Of a stretch of DNA of 39,990 bases, positions 17,952 to 27,372 are shown one piece after another. The position numbers were made by a program, and so were the translations under genes. Position 1 is the first letter of the stretch, and each line of letters begins with the position of its first letter. This DNA comes from Sphingobacterium sp. (GTDB taxonomy: Bacteria; Bacteroidota; Bacteroidia; Sphingobacteriales; Sphingobacteriaceae). Location of the stretch: the NCBI GenBank assembly GCA_022712315.1, contig JALAGS010000011.1, positions 1-39,990 on the forward strand, read 5' to 3'. A model generated the notes under the pieces. The model ran no database searches. It saw only the letters and a program-made list of their open reading frames with translations, and was not told where the DNA came from.

Positions 17952-18626
17952 ATGAAAACTTTTTTTTGTAAATTAATAGTCAGTTTGTGTTTGATCGTAG
18001 GTGTATTTGCTTGTGGCAAAGATAACTATGAGGCACCTAAAAGTACACTGAGTGGGCGGGTAACCTACAATTCAGAACCTCTGGGAGTAAGGGGATCCAA
18101 TCAGTCCGTTTCACTTCAGCTATGGCAAGATGGTTTTCCGCTTCGATCGGCTATCAATGTGTATGTGACACAGGACGGTTCATTTGCTGCAAAGCTCTTT
18201 GATGGGCAGTACAAATTGGTTGCAACCAGCGGAAATGGCCCCTGGCTGAATAGTATCGATACAGTGCTGGTTGATGTAAGGGGCAATACAAACATCGAGT
18301 ACCCAGTTAAACCTTATTATACCATGAGTAATATTACCTATAATGTTCAGGGGAATATACTGAAAGCTTCTTTTGACATTAAGACAATAGATGCTTCAAG
18401 AACGATTGATTTTGCAACCTTATTGGTCAACGATACAAAATTCGTGGATTTAGGCCAATATACCTATAAAATGGAAAAAACTGGAATGAGTACAGGGCAT
18501 GTCGACCTGGAGCTGGATATCAAAGATATTTTGACCAAGAGTGCTGCAGTGTATGCGCGTGTGGGCTTGAAGATAAGCGGTATCACCGAGGCGCTATACG
18601 ATAGTTCACCGAAGAAATTGAAATAA
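17952..18626 (+). CDS. DUF3823-family lipoprotein (SusE/F-position protein)
   Basis: A lipoprotein of 224 residues (lipobox VFAC, Cys21) that starts 10 bp after susD. After DNYEAPKSTLSGRVTYNSEPLGVRG comes a beta-rich body that looks like two immunoglobulin-like domains: DGSFAAKLFDGQYKLVA in the first and a second starting near NITYNVQGNILKASFDI. This matches DUF3823 proteins, which occupy the place of SusE/SusF surface glycan-binding proteins in many loci. A glycan-binding role is inferred from position; I see no established ligand for the family. It is followed after 2 bp by the GH127 gene. Confidence 0.85.
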   Translation: MKTFFCKLIVSLCLIVGVFACGKDNYEAPKSTLSGRVTYNSEPLGVRGSNQSVSLQLWQDGFPLRSAINVYVTQDGSFAAKLFDGQYKLVATSGNGPWLNSIDTVLVDVRGNTNIEYPVKPYYTMSNITYNVQGNILKASFDIKTIDASRTIDFATLLVNDTKFVDLGQYTYKMEKTGMSTGHVDLELDIKDILTKSAAVYARVGLKISGITEALYDSSPKKLK

Positions 18627-18628
18627 CA

Positions 18629-20674
18629 ATGATCAAAAGAATTAGCTTTTTAAGTCTATTAATGGGCATCGGTATCGCTACGTCTGCGCAAACGGGAATA
18701 GCAACGGCCGTAGACCAATTACCATTAACCGGTAAGAATACGCAATATGTTAATAATAGGGCTCCTTTAAGACAGAATGCCTTGATAAAATTGCCTGTAG
18801 GCAGCATTGTCCCAGAAGGTTGGCTCGGGAAGTATCTGGAGCTGCAAAAAGATGGTCTTACAGGCCATCTGGGAGAAATCAGTGCTTGGCTATCCAAGAA
18901 AAATAACGCTTGGCTAAGTACAGAGGGAAAAGGGGATTACGGCTGGGAAGAAGTTCCTTATTGGTTAAAAGGATATGCCAATTTGGGATACATATTAAAA
19001 GACCGTAAGATTATAGCAGAGTCAAAAATATGGTTGGAAGCCGCGCTAAAAAGCCAGCGCGCCGACGGATACTTTGGACCATTGATCCTGCGCAATAACA
19101 AACCGGATCTTTGGGGAAATATGATTATGTTATGGTGCCTGCAATCTTATTATGAATATAGCGGTGACCAACGCGTTTTAACATTAATGACAAACTATTT
19201 TAAATGGCAGGCCAATTTGCCAGATAGTTTTTTTCTTAAAGACTATTGGGAGAATAGTCGGGGTGGTGACAATCTGCTCTCAGTTTATTGGCTCTATAAT
19301 AGAACTCGGGGGAACGAATGGCTGATGGATTTAGCGGATAAAATCCATCGGAATACCGCAAACTGGAGACAAAAAGACGATTTGCCGAATTGGCATAATG
19401 TCAATATTGCACAATGTTTCAGAGAGCCAGCAACCTATTATCTGAAAAGCCAGTTGACTGCAGATCTTAACGCAACCTACGATAATTTTCATTTTGTCAG
19501 ACAAGTATTTGGCCAGGTCCCGGGCGGTATGTTCGGTGCGGATGAAAATGCCCGTCCAGGATATACAGATCCGCGCCAAGGAGTGGAGACCTGTGGCATG
19601 GTGGAACAGATGGCCTCCAATGAAATCCTTCTTGGAATAACTGGAGATCCATTTTGGGCAGACCATGCCGAAGAGGTGGCATTTAATACCTATCCCGCCG
19701 CGGTAACAGCCGATTTTAAAGCTCTTCGGTATATCACTAGTCCTAATATGACCATCAGCGACAGCCATAATCATGCGCCGGGAATAGATAATAATGGACC
19801 ATTTTTGATGATGAATCCTTTCAGTTCACGCTGCTGTCAGCACAATCATAGTCAGGGTTGGCCATATTATGCTGAACATCTGTACATGGCAACCAATGAC
19901 AATGGCATTGCGGCAGTGTTATATGCCGCATCGAAGGCTGAAATAAAAGTCGGAAACAACCAAGCTATTCAGATCAGACAGCAGTCCAACTACCCTTTTG
20001 AAGAGTCTTTGCGGTTTGAAATAGGCACACAGGGTAAAACTGTTGATTTCCCATTTTATCTTCGCATACCAGCCTGGGCCAAGCAAGCGAAAGTTACTGT
20101 AAACGGTAAAAGCCAGTCCGTTGCAGTTGGGGCAAAATACATTCGGATCAACAGGACCTGGAAAGATGGTGACAAAGTCGAACTTTCCTTACCGATGACC
20201 ATAGATCTGAAAACATGGACAGCCAACAAGAATTCAGTTAGTATCCAGCGTGGACCATTAACCTATGCGCTCAAAATCAAAGAGAATTATGTAAAAAAGG
20301 ACAGTAAGGCTTCGGCAATTGGGGATTCCAAATGGCAGGAGACTGCAGATCCATCCAAATGGCCATCCTATGAAATCCTTCCTGCAAGTGAGTGGAATTA
20401 TGGACTTGTACAAAATCAGCTACAAGCTGTTGATCAATTAAAAGTTGTCAAACGACCATGGCCTAAAGATGCGTTTCCTTTCGACGCAGAAGCAGTGCCC
20501 ATTTCTATTCTTGTGAAAGCAAAACGTATTGATGGATGGAAAATTGATGAAAATGGACTAACGGGCGTATTGCCCCTGAGTCCTGTGGAAAGCAAGGGTG
20601 AGGTACAGGAAGTTGAACTGATTCCCATGGGAGCAGCACGTTTGCGCATTGCTGCTTTTCCAACTGTAAAATAA
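18629..20674 (+). CDS. GH127-type glycoside hydrolase (DUF1680, beta-L-arabinofuranosidase-like)
   Basis: Predicted to release beta-L-arabinofuranose. It has 681 residues with a signal peptide (about 1-20, ending in SAQ). The metal-thiolate active site of the family is visible: Glu320 and Cys322 in GVETCGMVEQMASNE, and the pair Cys402-Cys403 in SSRCCQHNHSQGW, matching Glu338, Cys340, Cys417 and Cys418 of the characterised HypBA1, where the first Cys of the pair is the nucleophile. Spacing (80 residues between Cys322 and Cys402 against 77) agrees. DUF1680 proteins are also split into GH146 and include members with other specificities, so the exact linkage is inference. It sits 2 bp after the DUF3823 gene and 40 bp before the GH2 gene. 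Confidence 0.9.
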   Translation: MIKRISFLSLLMGIGIATSAQTGIATAVDQLPLTGKNTQYVNNRAPLRQNALIKLPVGSIVPEGWLGKYLELQKDGLTGHLGEISAWLSKKNNAWLSTEGKGDYGWEEVPYWLKGYANLGYILKDRKIIAESKIWLEAALKSQRADGYFGPLILRNNKPDLWGNMIMLWCLQSYYEYSGDQRVLTLMTNYFKWQANLPDSFFLKDYWENSRGGDNLLSVYWLYNRTRGNEWLMDLADKIHRNTANWRQKDDLPNWHNVNIAQCFREPATYYLKSQLTADLNATYDNFHFVRQVFGQVPGGMFGADENARPGYTDPRQGVETCGMVEQMASNEILLGITGDPFWADHAEEVAFNTYPAAVTADFKALRYITSPNMTISDSHNHAPGIDNNGPFLMMNPFSSRCCQHNHSQGWPYYAEHLYMATNDNGIAAVLYAASKAEIKVGNNQAIQIRQQSNYPFEESLRFEIGTQGKTVDFPFYLRIPAWAKQAKVTVNGKSQSVAVGAKYIRINRTWKDGDKVELSLPMTIDLKTWTANKNSVSIQRGPLTYALKIKENYVKKDSKASAIGDSKWQETADPSKWPSYEILPASEWNYGLVQNQLQAVDQLKVVKRPWPKDAFPFDAEAVPISILVKAKRIDGWKIDENGLTGVLPLSPVESKGEVQEVELIPMGAARLRIAAFPTVK

Positions 20675-20714
20675 TGTAAATACGATATATAAATAAATGA
20701 CTTAACGATTTTTT

Positions 20715-22559
20715 ATGATGAAGAAAACCCTATTTTTTGCCAGTTTGATGATGGCAGCACAATTGAACTTTGCTCAGGATTGGAAACCCGCAGGGTCACA
20801 TATATTAACCCCTTGGGGCGAGAAAGTAACGGCACAAAAGCCACATCCTGAATATCCTAGACCACAATTAACCAGAACCAATAACTGGCAGAATTTAAAT
20901 GGACTATGGAAATATGCTGTCACTCCAGTAGGCACTAAAGAGATTCCGAGTCAATGGGATGGAAATATCCTTGTTCCTTTTGCTATTGAATCGGCTTTGT
21001 CTGGTGTTGGTAAAGAGGTCGGAAAAGATAAAGCCTTATGGTATAATAATACCATAACATTGGACAAGTCGGTCAATAAGAATAAGGTCCTGTTGCATTT
21101 TGGCGCGGTAGATTGGCAATGTGACGTTTATATAAATAACCAATTGGTCGGAAGACATGAAGGTGGCTTTGACCCTTTTTCAATGGACGTGACCAGCTTT
21201 CTAAAGAAGGGGGCAAAACAGGAAATAGCCATCCGGGTATGGGATCCCACGGATGATGGGCCTCAACCAAGAGGCAAGCAAGTGAATAAACCCAATGGTA
21301 TCTGGTACACGCCTGTTACTGGAATCTGGCAGACCGTGTGGTTGGAAAGCGTTCCGCAATCTTATATCGTTAAAACCAAACAAACACCACGATTGGATGA
21401 AGGGATCTTAGCATTCCAGGCTACTGTGGAAGGAAGCCAAGCCGGTGATGAAATAAAGGTCCGAGCATTGGATGGAGGGAAAGTTGTGAAAGAACAGGTA
21501 GGGCAGCCCAATGAATCTTTTGATCTTTCAGTACCTAATTTGCAGCCATGGTCACCGAGTAACCCTAAACTTTATGACTTAGAAATCCAGTTAATTCGTA
21601 AGGGCAAGATTGTTGATCAAGCAAAGAGCTATTTTGCGATGCGGAAAATAGCGATGCAAAAAGACGAAAATGGGATTCAACGGTTGATGCTGAATAATCA
21701 TTTTACCTTTCAATATGGCCCATTGGATCAAGGTTGGTGGCCAGATGGACTACATACAGCCCCAACGGATGAGGCTTTGAAATTTGATGTTATCAAAACA
21801 AAGGAAATGGGATTCAATATGATCCGCAAACATATCAAAGTAGAGCCGGCGCGCTGGTACCGTTACTGTGACAGTATAGGTATGCTCGTGTGGCAAGATA
21901 TGCCTAGTGGTGACCTCGGCGGAAATCATTGGGATATGCAGCCAGGAAAAATTTCAGGTGGCAATCGGGATAAACAACGTTCGCAGGAATCTGAGGGTTA
22001 CTACCGAAAAGAGTGGAAAACCATTATGGAGGTATTGCACAACTACCCAAGTATTGTCATCTGGGTGCCGTTTAATGAGGCTTGGGGGCAATTCAAAACA
22101 AAAGAAATAACGGAATGGACGATGGCTAATGATCCTTCAAGACTGGTTAATAGTGCCAGTGGTGGTAATTTCATGGAAACAGGGCATATTTTGGATATCC
22201 ACAATTACCCAGACGCAGCCATGCCTGATCCAAATTTGTTTGGTGCCAAACAAGTGCTTGCATTGGGTGAATTTGGAGGTTTAGGATTACCGATAGATGG
22301 ACACTCATGGCAACAAAAAGATAATTGGGGCTACCAAAGCTTTAAAAATAAAACCGAGTTGTTAGAACGGTACAAACGCTTGATTCATGATTTGACGCGT
22401 TTGATTCCGATGGGATTGTCTGCCGCTGTTTATACACAGACAACAGACGTGGAAGTGGAAACAAATGGTTTGATGACCTATGATCGCAAAGTTGTCAAAA
22501 TGCCTGAAGCAGAGTTGAAATCAGCCCATCAGGCACTTTATAATGTTCCTACCAAATAA
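20715..22559 (+). CDS. GH2-family glycoside hydrolase
   Basis: Exported retaining glycosidase of 614 residues. A signal peptide (about 1-21, LNFAQ) precedes a jelly-roll sugar-binding domain (about 30-215, with HFGAVDWQCDVYINNQLVG and EGGFDPFSMDVT), an immunoglobulin-like domain (about 220-315) and a TIM barrel. The acid/base Glu455 is in VPFNEAWGQ and the nucleophile Glu519 is in LGEFGGLG. Only three domains are present, shorter than LacZ, as in many Bacteroidota GH2 enzymes. GH2 includes beta-galactosidases, beta-glucuronidases, beta-mannosidases, alpha-L-arabinopyranosidases and galactofuranosidases; neighbours favour a galactose- or arabinose-type linkage, but I cannot settle it. Confidence 0.9.
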   Translation: MMKKTLFFASLMMAAQLNFAQDWKPAGSHILTPWGEKVTAQKPHPEYPRPQLTRTNNWQNLNGLWKYAVTPVGTKEIPSQWDGNILVPFAIESALSGVGKEVGKDKALWYNNTITLDKSVNKNKVLLHFGAVDWQCDVYINNQLVGRHEGGFDPFSMDVTSFLKKGAKQEIAIRVWDPTDDGPQPRGKQVNKPNGIWYTPVTGIWQTVWLESVPQSYIVKTKQTPRLDEGILAFQATVEGSQAGDEIKVRALDGGKVVKEQVGQPNESFDLSVPNLQPWSPSNPKLYDLEIQLIRKGKIVDQAKSYFAMRKIAMQKDENGIQRLMLNNHFTFQYGPLDQGWWPDGLHTAPTDEALKFDVIKTKEMGFNMIRKHIKVEPARWYRYCDSIGMLVWQDMPSGDLGGNHWDMQPGKISGGNRDKQRSQESEGYYRKEWKTIMEVLHNYPSIVIWVPFNEAWGQFKTKEITEWTMANDPSRLVNSASGGNFMETGHILDIHNYPDAAMPDPNLFGAKQVLALGEFGGLGLPIDGHSWQQKDNWGYQSFKNKTELLERYKRLIHDLTRLIPMGLSAAVYTQTTDVEVETNGLMTYDRKVVKMPEAELKSAHQALYNVPTK

Positions 22560-22572
22560 TTGATATCTAGAT

Positions 22573-22594
22573 GGCCGCAACCCGAGTTGCGGCC
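22573..22594 (+). other. GC-rich hairpin between the GH2 and DUF4965 genes
   Basis: A perfect 8-bp stem GGCCGCAA / TTGCGGCC with a 6-nt loop lies 13 bp after the GH2 stop. No T-run follows (TCAATTTATAGG), so it is a poor intrinsic terminator. It may partly terminate, or protect the upstream message from 3' decay, lowering expression of the last two genes relative to susCD. Confidence 0.6.
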
Positions 22595-22649
22595 TCAATT
22601 TATAGGTAGAAACATGCTTTTCAACCTAAACCTATTTTATATTAAACCA

Positions 22650-25124
22650 ATGAAATTAAGATTACTAGTTGCAACGGCTATTTTATGTCAATCTATATCG
22701 TCGTTCGCACAAAAACAACTCCCTAAGAATGACCTTCGGGCGCCTGCCTATCCTTTAGTAACAATAGACCCCAATACAAGTGCTTGGTCCTACAGCAACG
22801 AATTGAATGCTGATGTTGTCCGCCATTGGACAGGGAAGTCATTTCCTTTATTGGGTGTTCTTAAAGTAGATGGAAAATCCTATCGTTTCTTAGGCAAAGA
22901 AGAAGCTGAGCTCCTGCCTTTGGCAAGAATGGGAGAACATGCGGCTTGGAGAGGAAGTTATGTTGTCAGTGAACCCACTTCAGATTGGATGAAACCTTCA
23001 TACGATGCACAGCAATGGAAAACTGGAGCCGCTCCTTTCGGTACCAAAGATAAAGAACCCCAGGTGAATACGGATTGGCAGGAATCTAAGATCTGGATCA
23101 GGAGAGAAATTGAACTAGAGGAAGATCTCACCGGGAAAACTGTTTTTATTGAGTTCACGCACGACGATGATGCCATCTTATATGTCAACGGATTTGAAGT
23201 GGTTAATACAGGCAATTCAACTGGTAAAAATAATCGGGTCAGGCTGCCCGAACATGTCGTAAAAACATTGAAGAAAGGGAAAAATATACTCGCGGGTTAT
23301 TGCTATAATAGGGTAGCGAACGGATATTTTGATTTTGGACTCTTTAAAGAAAAAGAAGGTAGCATTCAATTCGACAATGAAGCGAAGCAGATCGCTTCCA
23401 ATGTGCAGGCAACACAGACACATTACACTTTTGATTGTGGCCCTGTCAATCTAAATATTACTTTTATAGCGCCGATGTTCTTGGACAAATTGGACTTAAT
23501 GGCACGACCTGTAAATTATCTTTCCTACGAAATCCAGGTGAAGGATGGCAAAAAACATCAGGTGCAGCTTTATTTGGAAGCTGCACCAAATTGGGCTTTG
23601 AATTCTCCGCTACAGGACGCTGTGAGCAACTCATTCCGCAGCGGAAACCTGCAGTTTGTGAAGACAGGAAGTAAAAGTCAACAGATTCTCGGTAAAAAGG
23701 GGGATGATTTACGAATTGATTGGGGATATTTTTATATGGCCGGTGCCGTTGCAAAAACGAAATCTATTATCGGGAACAGTCAGGAATTGCGCAGTAAATT
23801 TCTAAAAAATGAACATACCTTACCTTCAAAAGAAGGCAAGCAGCTGGCCTTGATACAAACATTCGATGTCTCTTCAATCTACAGAGATAAAATTCTGTTA
23901 GGCTATGATGACCTGTATGCTATCCAATATTTTGGACAAAATTTACGGCCTTATTGGAATACTAGTGGAAATAGTACGATTGAGAAGCAATTTGAACTAG
24001 CCGACAAAGAGTATGCTGCTCTCAAAAAGTCTGTTGATAAATTTGATGCCGAATTATGGGGTACAGCTCTGCGCAACGGAGGTGATGACTACGCCGCATT
24101 ATGTGCCTTGGCCTATCGGCAGGCAATCGCTGCCCATAAACTTGTCAAGGCACCCAATGGCGATTTACTTTTATTATCCAAAGAAAATGATAGCAACGGT
24201 TCAATTGGTACGGTAGATGTCACCTATCCATCTGCACCGCTTTTCTTGTATTACAATCCGGAGTTGGCAAAAGCGCTCATGAACGCTATTTTTTATTACA
24301 GTGAAAGCAATAAATGGACAAAGCCCTTTGCTGCACACGATGTTGGAACTTATCCGCTGGCAAATGGTCAAACCTATGGTGGGGATATGCCCGTGGAAGA
24401 ATCCGGAAATATGTTGATATTAACCTATGCTTTAGCTAAAGTAGAGGGAAATGCGGCTTATGCCAAAAAACATTGGAAAGTTTTGTCAACATGGGCAGAT
24501 TATTTAGTTGATAAAGGTCTTGATCCCGAAAATCAATTGTGTACAGATGATTTCGCAGGTCATTTTGCGCATAATGCTAATTTATCGATTAAAGCTATTT
24601 TGGGTATTGCTTCTTATGGTTATCTGGCCCAAATGCTCGGTGAAGCGGCTACAGCAAAAAAGTATCTGACGGAAGCGAAAGCGATGGCTAAGAAATGGGA
24701 GGACATGGCCAAAGATGGGGATCATTATAAGTTGACTTTTGACAAAACAGGAACCTGGAGCCAGAAGTATAATATGGTCTGGGATAAATTGCTTAAGATG
24801 GATATTTTCGACCCTGCTATCCGCGAAACTGAAATTAAATACTATCTCGGCAAACAAAATAAATACGGACTTCCCTTGGACAATCGTCAGCCTTATACCA
24901 AAACCGATTGGATTATTTGGACGGCGACAATGGCAGATGATAAACCTACATTTGAAGAATTTGTAAAACCAGTATATCGTTTTATGAATGAAACAACAGA
25001 CCGTGTTCCGATGTCCGACTGGACGTATACTGATCGGCCTAAAAGAGCTGGATTTAAAGCAAGATCCGTTGTTGGAGGCTATTTTATCAAAATGTTGGAA
25101 GAGAAATTGGGAAAGGGGAAATAG
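22650..25124 (+). CDS. DUF4964/DUF5127/DUF4965/DUF1793 six-hairpin protein (annotated as glutaminase family)
   Basis: Exported protein of 824 residues (signal peptide to about 22, SSFAQ). Recognizable parts in order: DUF4964 (DLRAPAYPLVTIDPNTSAWS, then HWTGKSFPLLGVLKVDG); an inserted beta-sandwich (about residues 85-220) with WIRREIELEEDLTGKTVFIE and HDDDAILYVNGFEV, resembling a galactose-binding jelly roll; DUF5127 (FDCGPVNLNITFIAPMFLDK); and an alpha/alpha six-hairpin barrel, DUF4965 plus DUF1793 (YPSAPLFLYYNPELAKALM, CTDDFAGHFAHNANLSIKA, YNMVWDKLLKMDIF). The family is named for a fungal glutaminase, but in a carbohydrate locus a glycosidase role is at least as likely. The start is the ATG at 22650, which gives a signal peptide; an upstream TTG frame does not. 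Catalytic residues were not assigned. Confidence 0.88.
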   Translation: MKLRLLVATAILCQSISSFAQKQLPKNDLRAPAYPLVTIDPNTSAWSYSNELNADVVRHWTGKSFPLLGVLKVDGKSYRFLGKEEAELLPLARMGEHAAWRGSYVVSEPTSDWMKPSYDAQQWKTGAAPFGTKDKEPQVNTDWQESKIWIRREIELEEDLTGKTVFIEFTHDDDAILYVNGFEVVNTGNSTGKNNRVRLPEHVVKTLKKGKNILAGYCYNRVANGYFDFGLFKEKEGSIQFDNEAKQIASNVQATQTHYTFDCGPVNLNITFIAPMFLDKLDLMARPVNYLSYEIQVKDGKKHQVQLYLEAAPNWALNSPLQDAVSNSFRSGNLQFVKTGSKSQQILGKKGDDLRIDWGYFYMAGAVAKTKSIIGNSQELRSKFLKNEHTLPSKEGKQLALIQTFDVSSIYRDKILLGYDDLYAIQYFGQNLRPYWNTSGNSTIEKQFELADKEYAALKKSVDKFDAELWGTALRNGGDDYAALCALAYRQAIAAHKLVKAPNGDLLLLSKENDSNGSIGTVDVTYPSAPLFLYYNPELAKALMNAIFYYSESNKWTKPFAAHDVGTYPLANGQTYGGDMPVEESGNMLILTYALAKVEGNAAYAKKHWKVLSTWADYLVDKGLDPENQLCTDDFAGHFAHNANLSIKAILGIASYGYLAQMLGEAATAKKYLTEAKAMAKKWEDMAKDGDHYKLTFDKTGTWSQKYNMVWDKLLKMDIFDPAIRETEIKYYLGKQNKYGLPLDNRQPYTKTDWIIWTATMADDKPTFEEFVKPVYRFMNETTDRVPMSDWTYTDRPKRAGFKARSVVGGYFIKMLEEKLGKGK

Positions 25125-26228
25125 ATGTTGAATTCAAAGTCTTTAAAATATTGGGTCGGGGTAATAGGCCTGCTGAATCTGCTGAGCTCCTGTGGAAGCT
25201 CTTCGGGTTCAGTTAAACAACCTGGCCAAACGACAAATGCAATGGCTCATAAGGTCCAGCAAAAGACCTATATCAATCCGGTTTTTGAGCCCATACTTGC
25301 TGACCCTACAGTCGTTCGAGACCCCCAGGACAAAATGTTTTATGCGTATGGGACAGCAGACAATTGGGGGGACGGAAAAGGGCAACGTTTGGTATCTATT
25401 CTACAATCGGCTGATCTTGCTCATTGGACTTGGATTGGCACGGCCTTCAGCTCAAAACCGAGCTGGAAAGCCGAAGGTGGAATCTGGGCACCCGATGTGG
25501 TGCAGCTCAATGGGAAATACATTATGTATTACGCCTACTCGACATGGGGAGATCCTAATCCGGGGATAGGAGTTGCTCTTGCAGATAGACCCGAAGGACC
25601 CTTTTCGGATCAAGGTAAACTTTTTGATAGCAAGCAGATCAATGTGCCAAATTCAATTGATCCTTACTTTTTTACGGAGAATGGACAAAACTATCTGTTC
25701 TGGGGTAGTTTTAGCGATGCAGATACGCAGGGCACTTATGGTGTGGAATTGGATAAAAATGGAACCGCGGTACTTGATTTAAATCAAAAATTTAAAGTTG
25801 CTGCAGGTGATTTTGAGGCTGTTGTTATTCATAAGCGGAAAGGATATTACTACTTTATCGGATCCAAAGGATCTTGTTGCGAAGGAGAGAAAAGCAGCTA
25901 TCATGTCCTTGTTGGCCGCTCTCGCTATCTGAAAGGGCCCTATATTGATCAAGAGGGCCGCAATCTTACACAGCGGGGGAGCGGAACGTTGTTGTTAAAG
26001 GGAAATGATAAATTTGTAGGGACGGGTCATACTTCGCGCATTATAACAGATGACAAGGGAAATGATTGGATACTCTATCATGCTATGGATCCAAAGCATC
26101 CTCGTGTTTCCAGTGGCGGCAACCGTCGTATGTTGCTTTTAGATCAGGTTGTCTGGGACAAAGGCTGGCCTGTCATTTATGGGGCAAGTAGCAGTGTTGA
26201 AGAAAAACCAGCGCCAAAATTTTACTAA
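25125..26228 (+). CDS. GH43-family arabinanase-like lipoprotein
   Basis: Five-bladed beta-propeller glycosidase of 367 residues, probably acting on alpha-L-arabinofuranosyl linkages. Lipobox LSSC gives Cys23, with SSSG after it. The three catalytic acids of GH43 are in place: base Asp60 in ILADPTVVRDP, pKa-modulating Asp179 in NSIDPYFF, and acid Glu231 in AGDFEAVVIHKR. The motif GSCCEGEKSSYHVLVGRS followed by KGPY is typical of the arabinan endo-1,5-alpha-L-arabinosidase branch, and ILYHAMDP carries the His expected near the active site. The ATG directly follows the stop of the previous gene with no gap, and AGGGGAAAT upstream may serve as ribosome site. It is the last gene of the operon. Confidence 0.92.
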   Translation: MLNSKSLKYWVGVIGLLNLLSSCGSSSGSVKQPGQTTNAMAHKVQQKTYINPVFEPILADPTVVRDPQDKMFYAYGTADNWGDGKGQRLVSILQSADLAHWTWIGTAFSSKPSWKAEGGIWAPDVVQLNGKYIMYYAYSTWGDPNPGIGVALADRPEGPFSDQGKLFDSKQINVPNSIDPYFFTENGQNYLFWGSFSDADTQGTYGVELDKNGTAVLDLNQKFKVAAGDFEAVVIHKRKGYYYFIGSKGSCCEGEKSSYHVLVGRSRYLKGPYIDQEGRNLTQRGSGTLLLKGNDKFVGTGHTSRIITDDKGNDWILYHAMDPKHPRVSSGGNRRMLLLDQVVWDKGWPVIYGASSSVEEKPAPKFY

Positions 26229-26430
26229 AAACTGTCAATTTCTATCAGCGGATGATCCACCTTTATCGGGTAGGATTTCCGCTGTCTATACAACATATAA
26301 TACAGTAAACTGGAAACCTCCTGAACGCCTTGGGTGATATCCGCGGGCTGGCCAGCTATTATCGATCTTCCTGTCTTATTTCATCTTTAAATAGCTAGAT
26401 GAACCGATTCGGAAATATTTGGGACCGAAA

Positions 26431-27372
26431 CTAAGCTAAATGGGTATGTAGCCAGCTGCTGATAAACTGGAATACTTCTATTTTGCTGTCTTCATTTAGA
26501 ATTTCATGGCGCATCCCTGGATATAATTTAACCGTAACATCTGCTTGTCCTTGGCTGCGGAGCTGATCGGCACTTTTTTCAACTCCGATGCCAAAATCTC
26601 CAATTGGATCATCCTGTCCACTGATAAATGCTATCGGGAGTGTTTTTGGGATATGCCCTGTAGCTGTGGGATCTGTCGCCTGTAACGAAAGATCCAGTAC
26701 CGTATGAAACCCATTATTGGTAAACAAACCTCCACAGAGTGGATCTTCCAAAAAGGCAATACGATTTGTCTTATTAACGCTTAGCCAATTGCTGTTACTT
26801 TGGTTCGGTTCGCTTTTAAAACGGGCATTGTTGCGCTGGTCAAAAATGCGATTGATCAATTTACTCCTTTTTTTGGGTGCAACAGTATTTAGAAGAGCAA
26901 GTAAAATGCGAAAAGCGGAGGAACCCTTTTGACGCTGTCCAGTGCCCACAATTATTGCGCCCTTAAATTGGTCCCCAATTTTTTGTAAGACGCAACGTGT
27001 AACAAAGGAACCCATGGAATGCCCTAAAATAAATTGCTGCGCTTGTGGATAAGCTTCACGTAGAAAATTACTCATCGCAATTGCGTCATCGACGAGTTGT
27101 TCTTTCGCCTTTTCCTTTTGGAAGTAACCCAAAAGATCAGGATGTGAAGCGGTCTTTCCATGCCCCAATTGATCATAAGTTAAAACTGCGAATTGCTGTG
27201 TCGTCAAATAATTCGCCAATTCCTGATACCGACCGCTATGCTCTTGCATGCCATGGACGATGAGGATCGTTGCCAATACAGGATTTTCCGTAGGCTCATA
27301 GAGACTATAAAAAATCTTATGCTTACTTTTTGCAGTATTGATGGCGTAGAAATCTGACGATACCTTGTTCAT
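26431..27372 (-). CDS. Alpha/beta hydrolase of the monoacylglycerol lipase / serine aminopeptidase S33 type
   Basis: Cytoplasmic serine hydrolase of 313 residues without signal peptide. The oxyanion-hole segment ILIVHGMQEHSGRY opens the fold, followed by VLTYDQLGHGKTASHPD. The catalytic triad is Ser119 in the elbow GHSMGSF, Asp255 (or the adjacent Asp254) in SGQDDPIGDFG, and His289 in YPGMRHEILNE. The cap between residues 150 and 230 is typical of the lysophospholipase-like group. Monoglycerides or other carboxyl esters are probable substrates, but the family is broad. The gene is transcribed toward the carbohydrate operon and shares no operon with its neighbours. Confidence 0.92.
   Translation of the reverse strand: MNKVSSDFYAINTAKSKHKIFYSLYEPTENPVLATILIVHGMQEHSGRYQELANYLTTQQFAVLTYDQLGHGKTASHPDLLGYFQKEKAKEQLVDDAIAMSNFLREAYPQAQQFILGHSMGSFVTRCVLQKIGDQFKGAIIVGTGQRQKGSSAFRILLALLNTVAPKKRSKLINRIFDQRNNARFKSEPNQSNSNWLSVNKTNRIAFLEDPLCGGLFTNNGFHTVLDLSLQATDPTATGHIPKTLPIAFISGQDDPIGDFGIGVEKSADQLRSQGQADVTVKLYPGMRHEILNEDSKIEVFQFISSWLHTHLA

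Noticed and set aside
22560..22649. TTG-initiated extension of the DUF4965-type protein
   Set aside because: The extra 30 residues come from the intercistronic hairpin region and would hide the signal peptide that begins at the ATG at 22650.
26229..26430. Possible gene or remnant after the GH43 gene
   Set aside because: Only short frames are present, none with a protein-like pattern; no terminator hairpin of note either.
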